Of a stretch of DNA of 64,000 nt, positions 27,001-36,753 are shown piece by piece. The stretch's first letter is position 1. Every line of letters starts with the position of its first letter. This stretch comes from Hepsetus odoe (taxonomy: Eukaryota; Chordata; Actinopteri; Characiformes; Hepsetidae), in the NCBI GenBank assembly GCA_017165825.1, contig CM029387.1:2573001-2637000 (forward strand), given 5' to 3'. The position numbers were made by a program, and so were the translations under genes. The notes under the pieces are model-generated. The model did no database searches. It was not told where the DNA came from and saw only the letters and a list, made by a program, of their open reading frames with translations.

Positions 27001-30000
27001 AATACTAGAGGTAAAAGTGACTCGCGGACCGGGATGAACCTCGGTCAACATACCAAAATCTTTCAAGGCATGGCCTCCACAGTCATGCCAAACACATTTT
27101 CTGCCCTCTCTTTGTTATTTCTCATCACATAAGGGTTGTGCTTCCTTCCCACTTACCCTTTCAAAGCCACTCATTGTGATTCATCTTTACAATTTGACCG
27201 AAAAACCTTGCATAACAGGAGTCAGGTTCAAAGAAACCCATCCCAGGTTCATGTAATTTTCCAAAATAAACTAGGAACAGCTGTTGAATAGTACTGTTTA
27301 TAATTAATCTAGCTGCATTTTTCCACAGAAGTCCAGGATGATAAAGTTGGAAAATTAAAACAGTCACAGAATTGCAGACAAGCACAAAATACCAAGTTAT
27401 CCATAAAAAGGCCAATTTTGCTAAAAAAAAAAAAAAAAAAAAAACTGAATAAAAATGAATCAACAATATTCCCCATGCATATTAAAATCAGATCTAATTA
27501 ACTCATCAAGGTCACTACATAAGTAAAGCTCAGCCAAAAGCAGTGACTTTTTTATTTATTTTAAATGGAATTCTTTATTTACTTGACTTCAAGCCATGCC
27601 TTCAAACCCAAGCCACCCTGCTCTCTGCCGGAGATAAGAGATAAGACTGACAGAGAGAACAAAAGAGGTGGTGGGATGCATAAACCTCATTATAAACTAC
27701 AAAAGGTAGAGATGGAAATTTACAGGACATTTGGATTGGATTTGGATAGAACAGCTATCCAATCAAATTACTCGATTTGTTTACAGAGAAAGCAACACAA
27801 CTCCATATCAAGTTAACATTTAAATTAATTGTGCGAACCCAAAATACCCCACATGTAAGTGTGAAAGTGTGAACAACCCTGATTAGACTACATTTTTGTT
27901 AACTTTCCAAGGTAGTAGTTTTCGTCCTGTGAGCCTCTTCTCAAACCCTACTGGCACCAAAGAAAGAATTCTACAAAAATATCAATTAAATCATCAAAAG
28001 TCCCACAGTGCAGAAAGTGAAGGAAAAAAAAAAAGAAAGATATCACTCCTCCGAAATGATCCAAAATATACATCAAAACAAACCTTCTTCCACACAAAAA
28101 AAGCTTTTTATAATGGTCTTTACTGCAGGAAAATTTGAGTCATTAGAAGACTTTTTTTTTTTTTTTCCCATTAGAAGACTAAATGTTTACGGAGTACTCA
28201 AACTAATGCACATGGTGCGTTTTTTTTTTTTTTTGGTCAATATATAATGATGTCAACATATCAAATTCTGCAAATACATCATTATAATCATCTCCAAAGT
28301 GATATGAAGGGAAAATATGTATCTAGTTGTTATTTCCTGCAAGAAGTGGCATTTTCACTTTAACAAAATGAGCAAATTGACCAGAGATGCCTATACTTTT
28401 GCACATAACTGTATCTGCAAACAAGAATGTACAGACGGTCTGATGACATTTATGTCTAATTAACAAAACAGAGTTTAAATGAACGTCATAACTTTTTTAA
28501 AACCCTGCATTTTCTGGACAGGACCAGTGTGGGACACCATCTGGGTTACCTGGGTACCTTAAATGTTGATTATGAAAGATGATTCTCAGTGGGACGACAC
28601 AATCCCCAATAATCCAGAGTCCAAACATAAATGGGGATTATTTCAGATAATTCCAGTGAAGTCTTATCTCGGAAGAATAAACAATAACTCACAAAAAACA
28701 GCTTTAGTAGGGAATCCCACGAAAAACCGCACGCTGCGTAACTGAGCCGAAAGCTCACCCATGTGGAGATACGGTGTTCTGCAGGAAGCAAATCTCCCTC
28801 ATTGATCTTTGCCCCCCTCTAGTGGTGGATTATCTAGAGCTTAAAGCAGGATATAAGGTTCTAAAATGTGTTTAAAGTAAGACATTCAGAAACCATATTT
28901 AATTCCATGTGATTTGCAGTTCAAATTCAATTCAGTTCTAGTTTTTAAATGTAAACGTGCACATTTACAAGAAAATTTTCATCTTATATTAACAGTTTCT
29001 AAATTTTGGCCAAGAACTAGAACGCTTTTGCAAATAAGCCACGTAATTTATAATGTATTAATAATAATTTAATAATAGGGTTTTTAATATTACATTTGGC
29101 AGACGGACATTAAAACGTGTATTCGAATGTGCAGACGCGGTGTGTAATTTCAACTCCTTGATGAAATTTATGAAACGTGGAATTTAAATACGACTTTTTG
29201 CTCAAATGTTGAATCAAAAAAAGCAAAGTGTATGATTATATTTACTTCCAAACTATTTTCATTGCATGGTGTGATTAAATGGGTGTGAAGCTCTGTTGGA
29301 AAAGCCTCCCAAGTGGATCTTCATGAAGCTGAGAGGACGGCCGAGTGTGTAAAGCTGGATCACCAGGGGGAGCTGCTGTTATTCCCTCATGATTACTTTA
29401 ATGAGGAAATGATGAACGAGTGCATGCCTGTAACATTTTACGATGTCTTGGCCGTGCTTCCTGCTTCAGGATCAGTTCAGGGCTATATTTTACTGCGTGA
29501 TGTGCGTGTTTAACCGTACATGATGAATAAACATCTTAAAGCTGGACCCTTCAGTCCAGATAATCCGTTTTTAACATTCGACTCGTTCTCATGGCTGCTG
29601 ATAAAAAGGCTATTGAACCTGACTGGTTAAATTCACACTGGTGTATCATTAACCTCACTGGAGAGAAAAAGTAAATGCAGGTTGGCTAAGATTTGTGTCG
29701 CTTAGTTTGTTGTTTAATTGGTAGGAAAAGATTAACATCAGTCTTATGTGAGACCTGGATTTATACATCCACCTGTCAGTTCTTCATATTTAGCTCCCAA
29801 AAGATCCAGACTTTTAACGCTGAGGAACATTTTTCCAGTTCCTGCTGAAGGACAAAGTTTTTGTTTCTCGCTTTCAATCCAGTTCCCTGAGCAGTTTCAG
29901 AAGCAGTGTGGGATCATCTCCACGGAGAATGGCAAACAAAAGATGTCCAAAGAAGCCTTCCTTCCAGAAGCCTGGGGAAGTGTTCCTGGAGATGGTCTGA

Positions 30001-30706
30001 GAGAGTTGAGGCTGTGCTGAAGAATGACGGTGGTCAATCCAAATATTGACTTTAAAGCTGGTTAGCATCAAACTCTCTTTGGGTTTAGACTGGATTTCAT
30101 GGGTGTTTATATGTTATAAATCACTGAACCTACTGTCTCGTTTTCCTACAAAATGCAAGAAAATGACGGGGGCACAAGACTTTTGCACGGTACTGTTAAT
30201 TACTAGTGGTGGAGAAAAGCTAATCCGGGTTCCTGTAGTGTCAGTGGGCAAAAGCAATCAACCAGATGAGCAAAATGGCCTTTTCCAGTCAGACACTGGC
30301 CCAAAGTTGGGTGAGAAGTTCAGCAAACCAGGCATAAGAGCAGGAGCTTTCCTGGAACCTGGATTGCCACACTTGATCAGATTATTCACTCCCTGTGAAA
30401 ACGCCCCGGTCTGATCTGACCTTGGACAAACATCATGTATCTTGGAAGCTAAAGAGAGGTTCAATCATTTAACTGGCAGCAAACAGAACTGATGCATGCA
30501 TGTCGACGAACTGAAGGGCAATCTGGTGAAGAAATATTGAAAGAAGATAAAAAAAAAAAAAAAAAATGCTGCAGAAAATCAGTGTTGGGTTACTCACGTG
30601 ACTTCTGGCCCCATACGTGGAGATGCAGCTTCCCGGAGGAGTAGTAGATGAACACCAGGACCAGCATGGGACACAGAACAAACAGCAGTTTGTGTGTGAC
30701 CTTCAT
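7638..30706 (-). CDS. st3gal3: st3gal3, beta-galactoside alpha-2,3-sialyltransferase 3 (gene level, 8 exons, C-terminus outside window)
   Basis: This is a Golgi type II membrane enzyme that transfers sialic acid from CMP-sialic acid in alpha-2,3 linkage to galactose of N-acetyllactosamine-type glycans (family knowledge, CAZy GT29). Eight exons, 30598-30706, 25109-25162, 23606-23648, 20576-20668, 14704-14798, 9108-9171, 8530-8625 and 7638-7824, all have AG/GT borders and compatible phases. They join into 247 codons without a stop. The order is a short cytosolic tail, a membrane anchor (about residues 7-22), a stem (23-70), a conserved pre-catalytic region with GACRPGF and YLPPFGIKTQ, then sialylmotif L starting at C159 (IIVGNGG, NKS). 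Mammalian ST3GAL3 is about 375 residues, so roughly 130 residues lie left of the window. The match to remembered ST3GAL3 is better than to ST3GAL4, 5 or 6. Which teleost paralogue (a or b) cannot be decided. Confidence 0.93.
8117..8158 (+). repeat. G-rich tandem tract (ACTGGGTGGTGGGTGGGGAC), contains N
   Basis: Two adjacent copies of ACACTGGGTGGTGGGTGGGG-type sequence make several GGG runs in short spacing, a potential G-quadruplex. The only ambiguous base noticed in the window sits in this tract. Confidence 0.75.
8251..8522 (+). mobile_element. tRNA-derived SINE, family B, with duplicated head
   Basis: A first head (GGTGGTCTAGTGGTAGGATA, GAGGTCCCAGGTTTGG) is followed by a second full head (GGTGGTCTAGTGG..CAGGTTCAAATCCCACC). 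Then come the body TGGGTCCCTGAGCAAGACCC and the 3' end GCTCTGGATAAGAGCGTCTG with a (TGTAAA)n tail. This 3' end is the L2-type tail seen in many teleost SINEs (family knowledge). It ends at the splice donor of st3gal3 exon 7. Confidence 0.9.
8530..8625 (-). CDS. st3gal3: st3gal3 exon 7 (first half of sialylmotif L)
   Basis: This 96-nt exon encodes LQCKKCIIVGNGGILANKSM followed by GSYIDEYDVVV. It is the first half of sialylmotif L, which binds the CMP-sialic acid donor. Visible landmarks are C159 (in the family it forms a disulfide with motif S), the VGNGG loop with N164, and an NKS sequon at N170. The acceptor is cttttccag and the donor gtaagtg. A SINE on the opposite strand ends immediately beyond the donor. 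The exon is symmetric (phase 2 to phase 2). Confidence 0.96.
8626..9107. other. st3gal3 intron 6: unique sequence and a TG microsatellite
   Basis: This 482-bp intron has unique sequence at 8640-8930 and a (TG)n tract at 8979-9013. No further exon signature was seen. Confidence 0.75.
8979..9013. repeat. (TG)n microsatellite
   Basis: About 17 uninterrupted TG units inside st3gal3 intron 6. Confidence 0.95.
9108..9171 (-). CDS. st3gal3: st3gal3 exon 6
   Basis: This 64-nt exon encodes RIIDTILTVTKDYGLSPKLE between split codons for E and S. It matches human NLIKAILSVTKEYRLTPALD. The acceptor is cctttgcag and the donor gtgagcg. It enters in phase 1 and leaves in phase 2, exactly as exons 5 and 7 demand. 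It was found by searching for the missing segment between the exons at 14.7 kb and 8.5 kb. Confidence 0.93.
9779..9948 (+). mobile_element. SINE family B, degraded
   Basis: GTGGTGGGTGGTAGTCTAGA head (B-box region lost), body TTGGGTTCCTGATCGAGGAC, GGGGGACTGTCCCCGCAATC and 3' end CTCTGGAGAAGAGCGTCTTC. Confidence 0.8.
13283..13805 (-). mobile_element. RTE-like LINE ORF C-terminal part
   Basis: Reverse-strand translation (one frame break near 13500) shows KKRVQAGWNGRRRV, CRTVVRPAMLYGLEMVALTK, RQEAELEVSEFKMLRCSSGV, RMDRIRNEYIRGTAQVGHFG, RVQRRDEEYIGRRMLKMELP and GRPKRRFMDVLREDMQGV. These are the hallmark C-terminal blocks of a common teleost RTE-type retrotransposon. Frameshifts make it inactive. 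Confidence 0.85.
14704..14798 (-). CDS. st3gal3: st3gal3 exon 5
   Basis: This 95-nt exon encodes FLKQVPMFLDRNFKRLAKVS then NYLPPFGIKTQ. It is equivalent to human FSKPAPMFLDDSFRKWARIR and EFVPPFGIKGQ. The acceptor is ttctttgcag and the donor gtatggc. It enters in phase 2 and leaves in phase 1. This is the strongly conserved segment just before the catalytic fold. Confidence 0.95.
15374..15568 (-). mobile_element. SINE family A, internally shortened
   Basis: Reverse tail AGTGAAAGTGAAATCGACTA, body GGGAGCAGTGATGGGGAGGG and TACCTTGCTCAAGGGAACC, and head TTAGGCCACCGCCGCCC. Confidence 0.85.
16592..16604. repeat. poly-G tract
   Basis: Thirteen consecutive G in st3gal3 intron 4. Confidence 0.95.
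19143..19183. repeat. poly-A tract
   Basis: A22 followed by interrupted A runs. Confidence 0.9.
20311..20391 (+). mobile_element. SINE family B, 5' fragment
   Basis: GTGGTGGTGATCAAGCGGTA head, GACCAAGAGGTCATAGGTTC and B-box-like GGTTCAAACCCTACC. The body is lost. Confidence 0.75.
20576..20668 (-). CDS. st3gal3: st3gal3 exon 4 (end of stem, conserved GAC motif)
   Basis: This 93-nt exon (phase 2 to phase 2) encodes PLDLEYKYGNLSGGACRPGF followed by AAAKMTAIYP. It matches the mammalian segment with KYANFSEGACKPGY and MTAIFPRF. N79 in NLS is an N-glycosylation sequon at the same place as the human NFS. The acceptor is gtttacag and the donor gtgagaac. The exon is symmetric, so skipping would preserve frame but remove the conserved cysteine. 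Confidence 0.93.
21396..21939. mobile_element. non-autonomous Tc1/mariner-like element with 47-bp terminal inverted repeats
   Basis: The left end is CAGTGGTGTGCAAAAGTTTT then AGGCAGGTGTG..TGCTGTAAAC. The right end is its near-perfect inverse, ending CTTTTGCACAGTACTG. It is flanked by TA-rich sequence, with TA directly at the left end. The inside (GCTGTGACCACCCTTTGCCT) carries no transposase frame. Confidence 0.85.
23124..23142. repeat. (GA)n microsatellite
   Basis: About nine GA units. Confidence 0.9.
23606..23648 (-). CDS. st3gal3: st3gal3 exon 3 (stem region)
   Basis: This 43-nt micro-exon encodes YDQQGFLTSLEGK with split codons at both ends. It corresponds to the human stem segment YDRLGFLLNLDSK. 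The acceptor is ctctctgcag and the donor gtaagtaag, close to ideal. It enters in phase 1 and leaves in phase 2, fitting exons 2 and 4. It is too short to be detected as an open reading frame on its own. Confidence 0.88.
23649..25108. other. st3gal3 intron 2: unique sequence
   Basis: 1.46 kb with no repeat family member recognised apart from short A and T runs. No exon or conserved motif was seen. Confidence 0.65.
25109..25162 (-). CDS. st3gal3: st3gal3 exon 2 (stem region)
   Basis: This 54-nt exon encodes PESEGIVSVGRIVGSGS between split codons for Q and V (residues 37-55). The acceptor is ctttcag and the donor gtacaggc. It belongs to the variable luminal stem, equivalent to the human stretch before EYDRLGF. 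It starts and ends in phase 1, so skipping it would keep the reading frame. Sequence identity to mammals is low here. The call rests on position, splice sites and phase agreement with both neighbouring exons. Confidence 0.8.
26092..26132 (-). mobile_element. SINE family A 3' tail fragment
   Basis: GAAGCGAAAGTGACTATTTG and TCATTGTGACATTGGACC match the family tail. It abuts the LINE fragment. Confidence 0.6.
26134..26848 (-). mobile_element. RTE-like LINE, reverse transcriptase middle part, degraded
   Basis: Reverse translation shows FAFVDLEKADDRVPREELWF, the GVTEKYMKVVQDIYHGSVTV block, VGLHQRSALNPFLFAIVTDR and the RT catalytic motif FADD in WTMMFADDIVICREQ. Further right lie frameshifted remnants upstream of this (fingers region). 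Stop and frame breaks make it inactive. Confidence 0.85.
28255..28412 (+). mobile_element. DNA-transposon terminal fragment
   Basis: It ends with TGCCTATACTTTTGCACATAACTGTA, a Tc1-like terminal pattern. No matching left terminus was identified, so this is a fragment by inference. Confidence 0.4.
29740..30198 (+). mobile_element. non-autonomous Tc1-like element, diverged copy (left end uncertain)
   Basis: It ends GACTTTTGCACGGTACTG, like the right terminus of the 21.4-kb element. It also carries GAATGACGGTGGTCAATCCA, the inverse of that element's GCTGTGACCACCCTT region. At 29820-29860 CCAGTTCCTGCTGAAGGACA resembles the 69-bp module. The left terminus is not clear. Confidence 0.5.
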
Positions 30707-30745
30707 GATCCTCAGTCATTCACATGGTACCATCTGTTGCCTCGC
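30598..30745 (-). CDS. st3gal3: st3gal3 exon 1 of coding region: start codon, membrane anchor and short 5' UTR
   Basis: The start codon is at 30704-30706 and the coding part is 30598-30706 (36 codons plus one base). The peptide starts MKVTHKLLFVLCPMLVLVFI, followed by YYSSGKLHLHVWGQKS. This is a type II signal anchor and closely resembles the ST3GAL3 anchor ending YYSAWKLHLLQW. The donor gtgagta covers 30591-30597. Upstream, a polypyrimidine stretch and cag (30746-30748) look like an acceptor, giving 39 nt of 5' UTR in this exon and implying a separate non-coding first exon. The start has A at -3. Three further ATGs lie within 27 nt upstream (see findings). Confidence 0.9.
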
Positions 30746-32295
30746 CTGCAGGGCAGGAGCACAAGGGTTCATATCGCAGTTAAAGCAAGACTGCTAGCAT
30801 TAAAGAACCCCATTACTCTTGTGAAGTCTTACATTGAAACAAAGTGACCTCGGGGAGAAGATAGTTTTCTCCTTCGCCGGCGACGCTTCAAAGGCAGTGC
30901 GACAAGCACTCTGAAATTTTTGATATAATAGGTTTCCAAGCTCCACCCTACATCGACTGAGCCACACCCTCGCGTGCTGATCCCTCCCCCCTCCTGTGTG
31001 GGCGTTTCAAAGCAGGACTTTTACGATGCTTTCTATTGTTAGACGGAGCGATTCCAACTTTTGTGTGGGCCGAGGAAGAGAGGAGCCTCAGAGACACCGG
31101 AGCTCCAGCAGACCGTATCATATTGAGGATAAAAACAGCACGGAAAATATGTACAGTATAAAAAAAATAAATAAAAAATTGGAACTTTGAAGCATGCTAA
31201 TGGACGGCAAGAATCAAAGTGTCGTGTCAGGTCCCCTTTGAAGAACTAATCCATCCCAGAGAATGATGATTGATAGGTCAGTCCCGCACCTGGAGGAACG
31301 TTCTCCATTCTTTCAGGAAGCCTAGATCCTGGTTATGAATTAAGTATGGATAGTGGATGAGAAGCTCTGCATCACAAACAGCACTTTGGTTCATGGCAGG
31401 GGTGATGGATGGATGGATGGAGTTCTTGAAATGTTGAAGACTTTATATCTGCTGATGTTTGGCATGGTGACCTCAGGCTCCTTGCAGCTGCTCCAGATTT
31501 CCTCACCCTACTGGTAAATGCTTTTCAACGGAGAAAGTTCACGGAAAAAACAATTCTGATACATTTTTTGTAACCTTTTCTTTTTCTATTAACCAACAAA
31601 TGTTCATAAAACAAGCAGGTAACATTAGGCAGCAGATCTCCCGTGGCCTACAAAGAGAGGGATTCAAAATGCTCCCATTTTTCTATTTCTTGTCTCGGAA
31701 ATGAACAGATTTTATCGCAAAATAAAACATTTCGATTTTAACACAAATCTATCTAGGCTGACGTTCCCCTTTTGCGGGCGCTCAAGCTGCAATGAACTGG
31801 AGAACTTTGAACGAAAGCATCTGGTGATTCATCCGAACGCGGTTCGGTGGAAGACTGAAAAACATTTGCTTCAAGGTTTTAACATGATCACGGTCACAAA
31901 TCTACTTATTACAGCCAGTAATAATCGCAGCCAGACTGGAGCTGCATTTTCTTCAGATATTTCTGGTTCGTCAGCTGCTTCGTCGTGGTCACTGATGACC
32001 CCCAGGTCTGTAGGGTCATGTGAATTTGTTGATAGGGCTGATGTGGCATTTCAGCAATCAATAAGGAGCATTACTCCACACTCCCTTGGGTTTAAGACAA
32101 AAGGCATGTGATCATGATAACATTGCAGTTATTTGCAGCAACTGACTGTATGAAGCTAGTTTATTCAGATTATTGAAACGACCGTGTGCACGTCATGCTC
32201 TGAGTAGATCAGGTGTCAAGAAATCCAAGACCCTTCCTGTTTTCTAGATCCGTAACTGTGCAAAAGCAAAGCCAGCAAAACACACACAGTCTCTA

Positions 32296-32590
32296 ATTCT
32301 TCCTGTCCTCTGCATCTTCCTCTTTGAGAGGACCACCTGCATGTCCTCTCTCACCACATCCATAAACCTCCTCTTTGTCCTTCCTCTTCTCCTCTTTCCT
32401 GGCAGCTCCATCTTCAACATCCTTCTCCTGATATACTCTTCGTCTCTCCTCTGGACACGTCCACACCAACAGTCTCACTTCTCCAAACCATCCAACCTGA
32501 GCTGTCCCTCTAATACCTCTTCCCCGTCCTGTCCATCCTTGTCCATCCCAACGCAATTCTTAGCACCTTTAACCCTTTCATCTTGGTGTA
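32296..32590 (-). mobile_element. RTE-like LINE 3' end, degraded
   Basis: Reverse-strand remnants of VQRRDEEYIRRRMLKMELPG and GRTKRRFMDVVREDMQVV lie directly beside a SINE A copy. Internal deletions are visible, for example loss of the FGDKVREA block. Confidence 0.75.
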
Positions 32591-32596
32591 TTATAA

Positions 32597-32838
32597 AGTG
32601 AAAGTGAATGTGACTATTCTCGTCATTGTGAAACGCAGCACAAAACAACACCGCAAAATTCAATCTCTGCTTTTCACCCACACACACGTGCAGCAGGGGG
32701 CAGCTATTGAAAGTGCCTGAGGGAGCAGTAACAGGGACGGTACCTTGCTCAAGGGTACCTCAGAGCAACCTAAACGTGAGAGAATCCACAATCTTCCGAT
32801 CCAGGGCAACTCCCTAACCACTACACCACCGCTGCCCC
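32597..32838 (-). mobile_element. SINE family A, full length
   Basis: Reverse tail AAAGTGAAAGTGAATGTGAC, CATTGTGAAACGCAGCACAA, body GCAGCAGGGGGCAGCTATTG, ACGGTACCTTGCTCAAGGGT, and head CTACACCACCGCTGCCCC. Confidence 0.9.
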
Positions 32839-33960
32839 TATTATATTAAATATATTAAAAAGATTACTGGCAAGAAGTGATTTTGGTAAATCGATCAGCG
32901 AGTTGCCAAAAATAAAGATGTTTGCCGGATATTCCCATAATCGGAATAACTACCCTGCCTGCAAACGTGTGGTATGGATTATGGCCAAAATCTGACTTTC
33001 TGCAGTGATCTGACGCAGCAATTATGTGCTTTTAACAAGCGTTTGGGAAATAAAACTGTCCAATTATTGTTTACAAGCTGCTCTTCATGGCCGGGAACAC
33101 ACGGTGACAGAGATGGAACGGAGATACATCTACATAAAGCTTTCGCTCACGGCCGAGTCACCATAAATCTGTCTTCAGAGGGATTAACAGCGTATTAAAA
33201 AAGCAACAGGTGCTGAGGTCTACACAAACCTCTCATGAGCTGCAAAAGCGTCCGATGATGTTTTCGGATGGCTGAGAACTAAAACTGCCCCGCAAACCAG
33301 GTGCTCGACGGCACCCAAGGTCAGCACTGCTGGCTGAGATACACGGACAACTGGATAACTCGCGTGAGAAAAGAAAAAAAACAAACGTCTGCTGGTCTGC
33401 GTTGATATTTGAAGTTCTGTTTAACTTGGATATGTGGTGGCTTTCCCACTGACACCAGGAACCCGAGACGTACCGCGAAGGGACGTTTTTCCACTGTAAG
33501 TAAAAGTGACCAAAACAGGAACCAAAAACTCCTCTAACCAAAACTGAACTGTCTGCATTTACTGGCATCCTGCCATCGAAATACAGAAACACAGGAGCTG
33601 GGAAGATGCCAATTTTGTCGTTTTGATTTCTTAGGAGCGCTGAGTGTTCGTGTTCTCCATGTCGACTCTCAGATCCGTGTGTATTTAGTACGAAAAATGT
33701 GTCAACTCGCAACAGCCTCCATAACGTGCAGCGTTAAAGAGAAAGCAACTGTCTGTTTGGGTTTAAATCACCGTCGCTGACCCTGAAAACGAAACATGAG
33801 AACTGTTCGATTGTGTACCAGCGTGAGCACGTCGCAGATACGGTGAGTTTCGTGCCAATGGAAAAGCCCTATTTGTTCGCTGAACTTTTCGAAGGGCCCA
33901 CATCAGGTGGATTTCTTGCATCCTTCTCGGAAGCCCAAAATGAGGTTTGATTGGAAGTGA

Positions 33961-34200
33961 AAAGTGAAAGTGACTATTCTTGTCATTGCGAGGTGACAGC
34001 ACTGCGAAATTGGACCTCTGCATTTAACCCATGCACACAAACGCCATGCAGCAGGGGGCAGCTATGAAAGCGCCCGGGGAGCAGTGACGGGGATGGTACC
34101 TTGCTCAAGGGTACCTCAGGGCAACCTACTGGTAAGGGGTTTGAACCCACAATCTTCCGATCCTGTGGCAACGCCCCAACCGCTAGGCCACCGCTGCCCT
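33961..34200 (-). mobile_element. SINE family A, full length
   Basis: Reverse tail AAAGTGAAAGTGACTATTCT, body GCAGCAGGGGGCAGCTATGA, GGGTTTGAACCCACAATCTT (B box) and head CTAGGCCACCGCTGCCC. Confidence 0.9.
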
Positions 34201-36682
34201 GCTGATTTGTTTATTGGACTAGCTGTACGACATCATTTCCAAACAGAGAATTGAGAAAAGTTGTTTCTGTGCCTTTTATCATCTAAACAGAATATCGGAC
34301 AATATGTACTCACGCTCAGGACTGTTGTTCTGTTGAAACTCCGGGGAGAATGTTACTGGGTCCAACTGTGTACTGTAAATACAACTGAATGACAATGAAA
34401 CCTGCTTGACTTGACAGATTCATGCAAACAATCTGAAGCTCCAGATTTGAACTTCATCAGCACATGATCGAAAAGCATTTTTTACTGTAACATTCGTTAA
34501 ATTCAATTCCCTCATTACAGCAAACGACCATTCTAGATGATTCAGAGTCCTTTCTTGGTAGGCTGATGCAGACGTGCTCACGAACCTCACTGCCGATACA
34601 GATACCGACGCTGATAGGGATTCCGATCTAATCTCCTCCTTATTCCTGTCCATGCTCGTCCCTCCAAATGCAAGGCTTAGTCTTAACTCTGCCACCTTGC
34701 TATGAAATGACAAACAAAGCAGAAAATGTAACATAACTTCAAAGTATTTCTACTTAAAAATGAGGAAAAACGTATTTTAATCCACTATTCCAAACATTGT
34801 GCTCATCAGAGCGCAAAAAAAATAAGTATCCTTACAAATCGGCTTCAAACATCTGTCGATTTGAAACATCTTCCTGTTGTCGCTGTTATATTCTTGTGGC
34901 GACGCTTTAGTGTGGTTCTTTAGGGTTTATAGCAAACAGGTAGTTTGTAGGAGGAGGATGTAAATTGATAAAAAATTACCAAAAAAAAAACCCTAAACAC
35001 CCCCTTACTCACACAGACGATGATCATTCAGCCCGTCCTCAACGCTCCACTGAAAAAAGCTAACAAGTAACACAGTCACTTCATCATTTAGAGAAGTCAT
35101 GGGGTTAAAATGTCATCGCTGCTATTTCTGGAGTCTGAATTTTTTGTTTTACTCATAAAAAAATCTAATAATAAATGAGGATTTCTCAGCCAGCTCTCTT
35201 CTCTTTAGAGTTACACTTTTTAAGAATCATGAGACGTCTGATCTCCACCAGAGGACAGTGAGGACACAATGTCTAAAGTATAATCAGTTCAGTTTGATGA
35301 AAAAGTATAGTCCACTGCAGCCGTCGAAAGGGCTACAGATAAAACTTCAAACCAGGCTCACTTTATTCCGACAGATTTGATCAAATAAAACTCTCCACAC
35401 TGGAAGATCATTAAGAACTCAATGTTCTAACGTTCTCAATGTTCGAAGCAGATCAGAAACATTAGTTGGTTTCAACAGTCTCATAAAAGACTTTTGACCG
35501 ACTACCTTTTTTGGGGGAAGTTTCTAACCACTTCTCATCAACTATGGTTTGCTAGCTTCTTTCTCTCTGTCGTAGTCTAATCCTATTTTCGGCCCTTGAT
35601 TAGCACGAAGACCTGGAGGACAAAAAAAGAAATTAAAAAAAATAATCACAGCAAGCAGAGATCATTAGATCACAGGTCAGTTGAGGAAAAACAAAGATAT
35701 AAAAGCAAACTAAGTTTCGGGGACTTTCAATTCCTAAACAACAACTGCTGCAGAACCTCGGTTCCTAAAAACGGTGAAATCCATGCCAATGTCTGCATCC
35801 GTCTTGTGGAGAATCCCTCCCCTGACGTTGCAACAGGAATAAAAAGACGTGTACTGGTCGCCTCCAAAGACTGACATGGCTAAACACAGATTCTCTGTTG
35901 GGATTTTGAAGTTTCACCATCGTCACTTCATGCGTCCAATTAGAAAACATCTGGCATTTTGGCCAAACAAACTTGGAAAAGGAACTGGTTGGCAGTGGAA
36001 GGAAGTTTGGTTATGCCCTCCAGATTGGTGGCTCTTTAAGGATGTGACTTGGCATGAAAGCTAGGAATAACGTCCAAGTCAATCATGGAAATAAACTCCC
36101 TGTTTTTCTCTTACAAACTCAAATCTCATTGGACAGAAACGCTGAGAGGACAGAAACGTTTTAGCCACGCAGGATCCTCTTCGATCTTCTTTCCATCCCC
36201 CGTCTGTCTCCCACACAAACTGTTTGCATGTCTCTGTTGTTATCAGTAAATTATCAGTTTGGAAAAACTGTAAAACACATTCCCCGTTTGCCCAGAGGTT
36301 CCTTACCGTTTGTCCAACTTCATAAGGGATGAAATTTTAATAGAAAGACCAAAACAGAAACTCCTCTTTCTAGCAAAAACTCCTCTCTCTTCCTGCACAA
36401 CATCACTCCTACACTCCACTGCTTGGTCAGGCTCACTCCTCTAAAGTGATTTGATTAATTAGTCATAGCCTTTACTCCCTTCTGAGTGTACGTCCTTCAT
36501 GTTTTGCACACTGTTCCATCAGAACTACAGAGCAAAGTTCAAAATCCTGTACCAAGCGTCGTCTTCCACCCTCCCAGCCATTTCCACTGCGGTTACATAA
36601 ACTCCGCAATTAAATTCTCAATTAGGACTGAAAAATAACCCATTACTTTAATAATGTCCCAGATACACAGTGTCATTTCATC

Positions 36683-36753
36683 AGTGATGGGGACGGTACC
36701 TTGCTCAAGGATACCTCGGGTCTTGGGACTAGTCACTAGGCCACCGCTGCCCC
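36683..36753 (-). mobile_element. SINE family A, deleted copy
   Basis: Only GTGATGGGGACGGTACCTTG, CTCAAGGATACCTCGGGTCT and the head CTAGGCCACCGCTGCCCC remain. Confidence 0.75.

Larger units (their letters stand above)
25163..30597. other. st3gal3 intron 1: LINE, transposon fragments, poly-A/T tracts
   Basis: This 5.4-kb intron contains a SINE A tail and an RTE LINE (26092-26848), A/T runs (25687-25707, 27422-27443, 28150-28166, 28221-28234, 30549-30566), Tc1-like terminal fragments ending near 28412 and 30196, and unique sequence at 28800-29700. No extra exon was seen. Confidence 0.7.
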
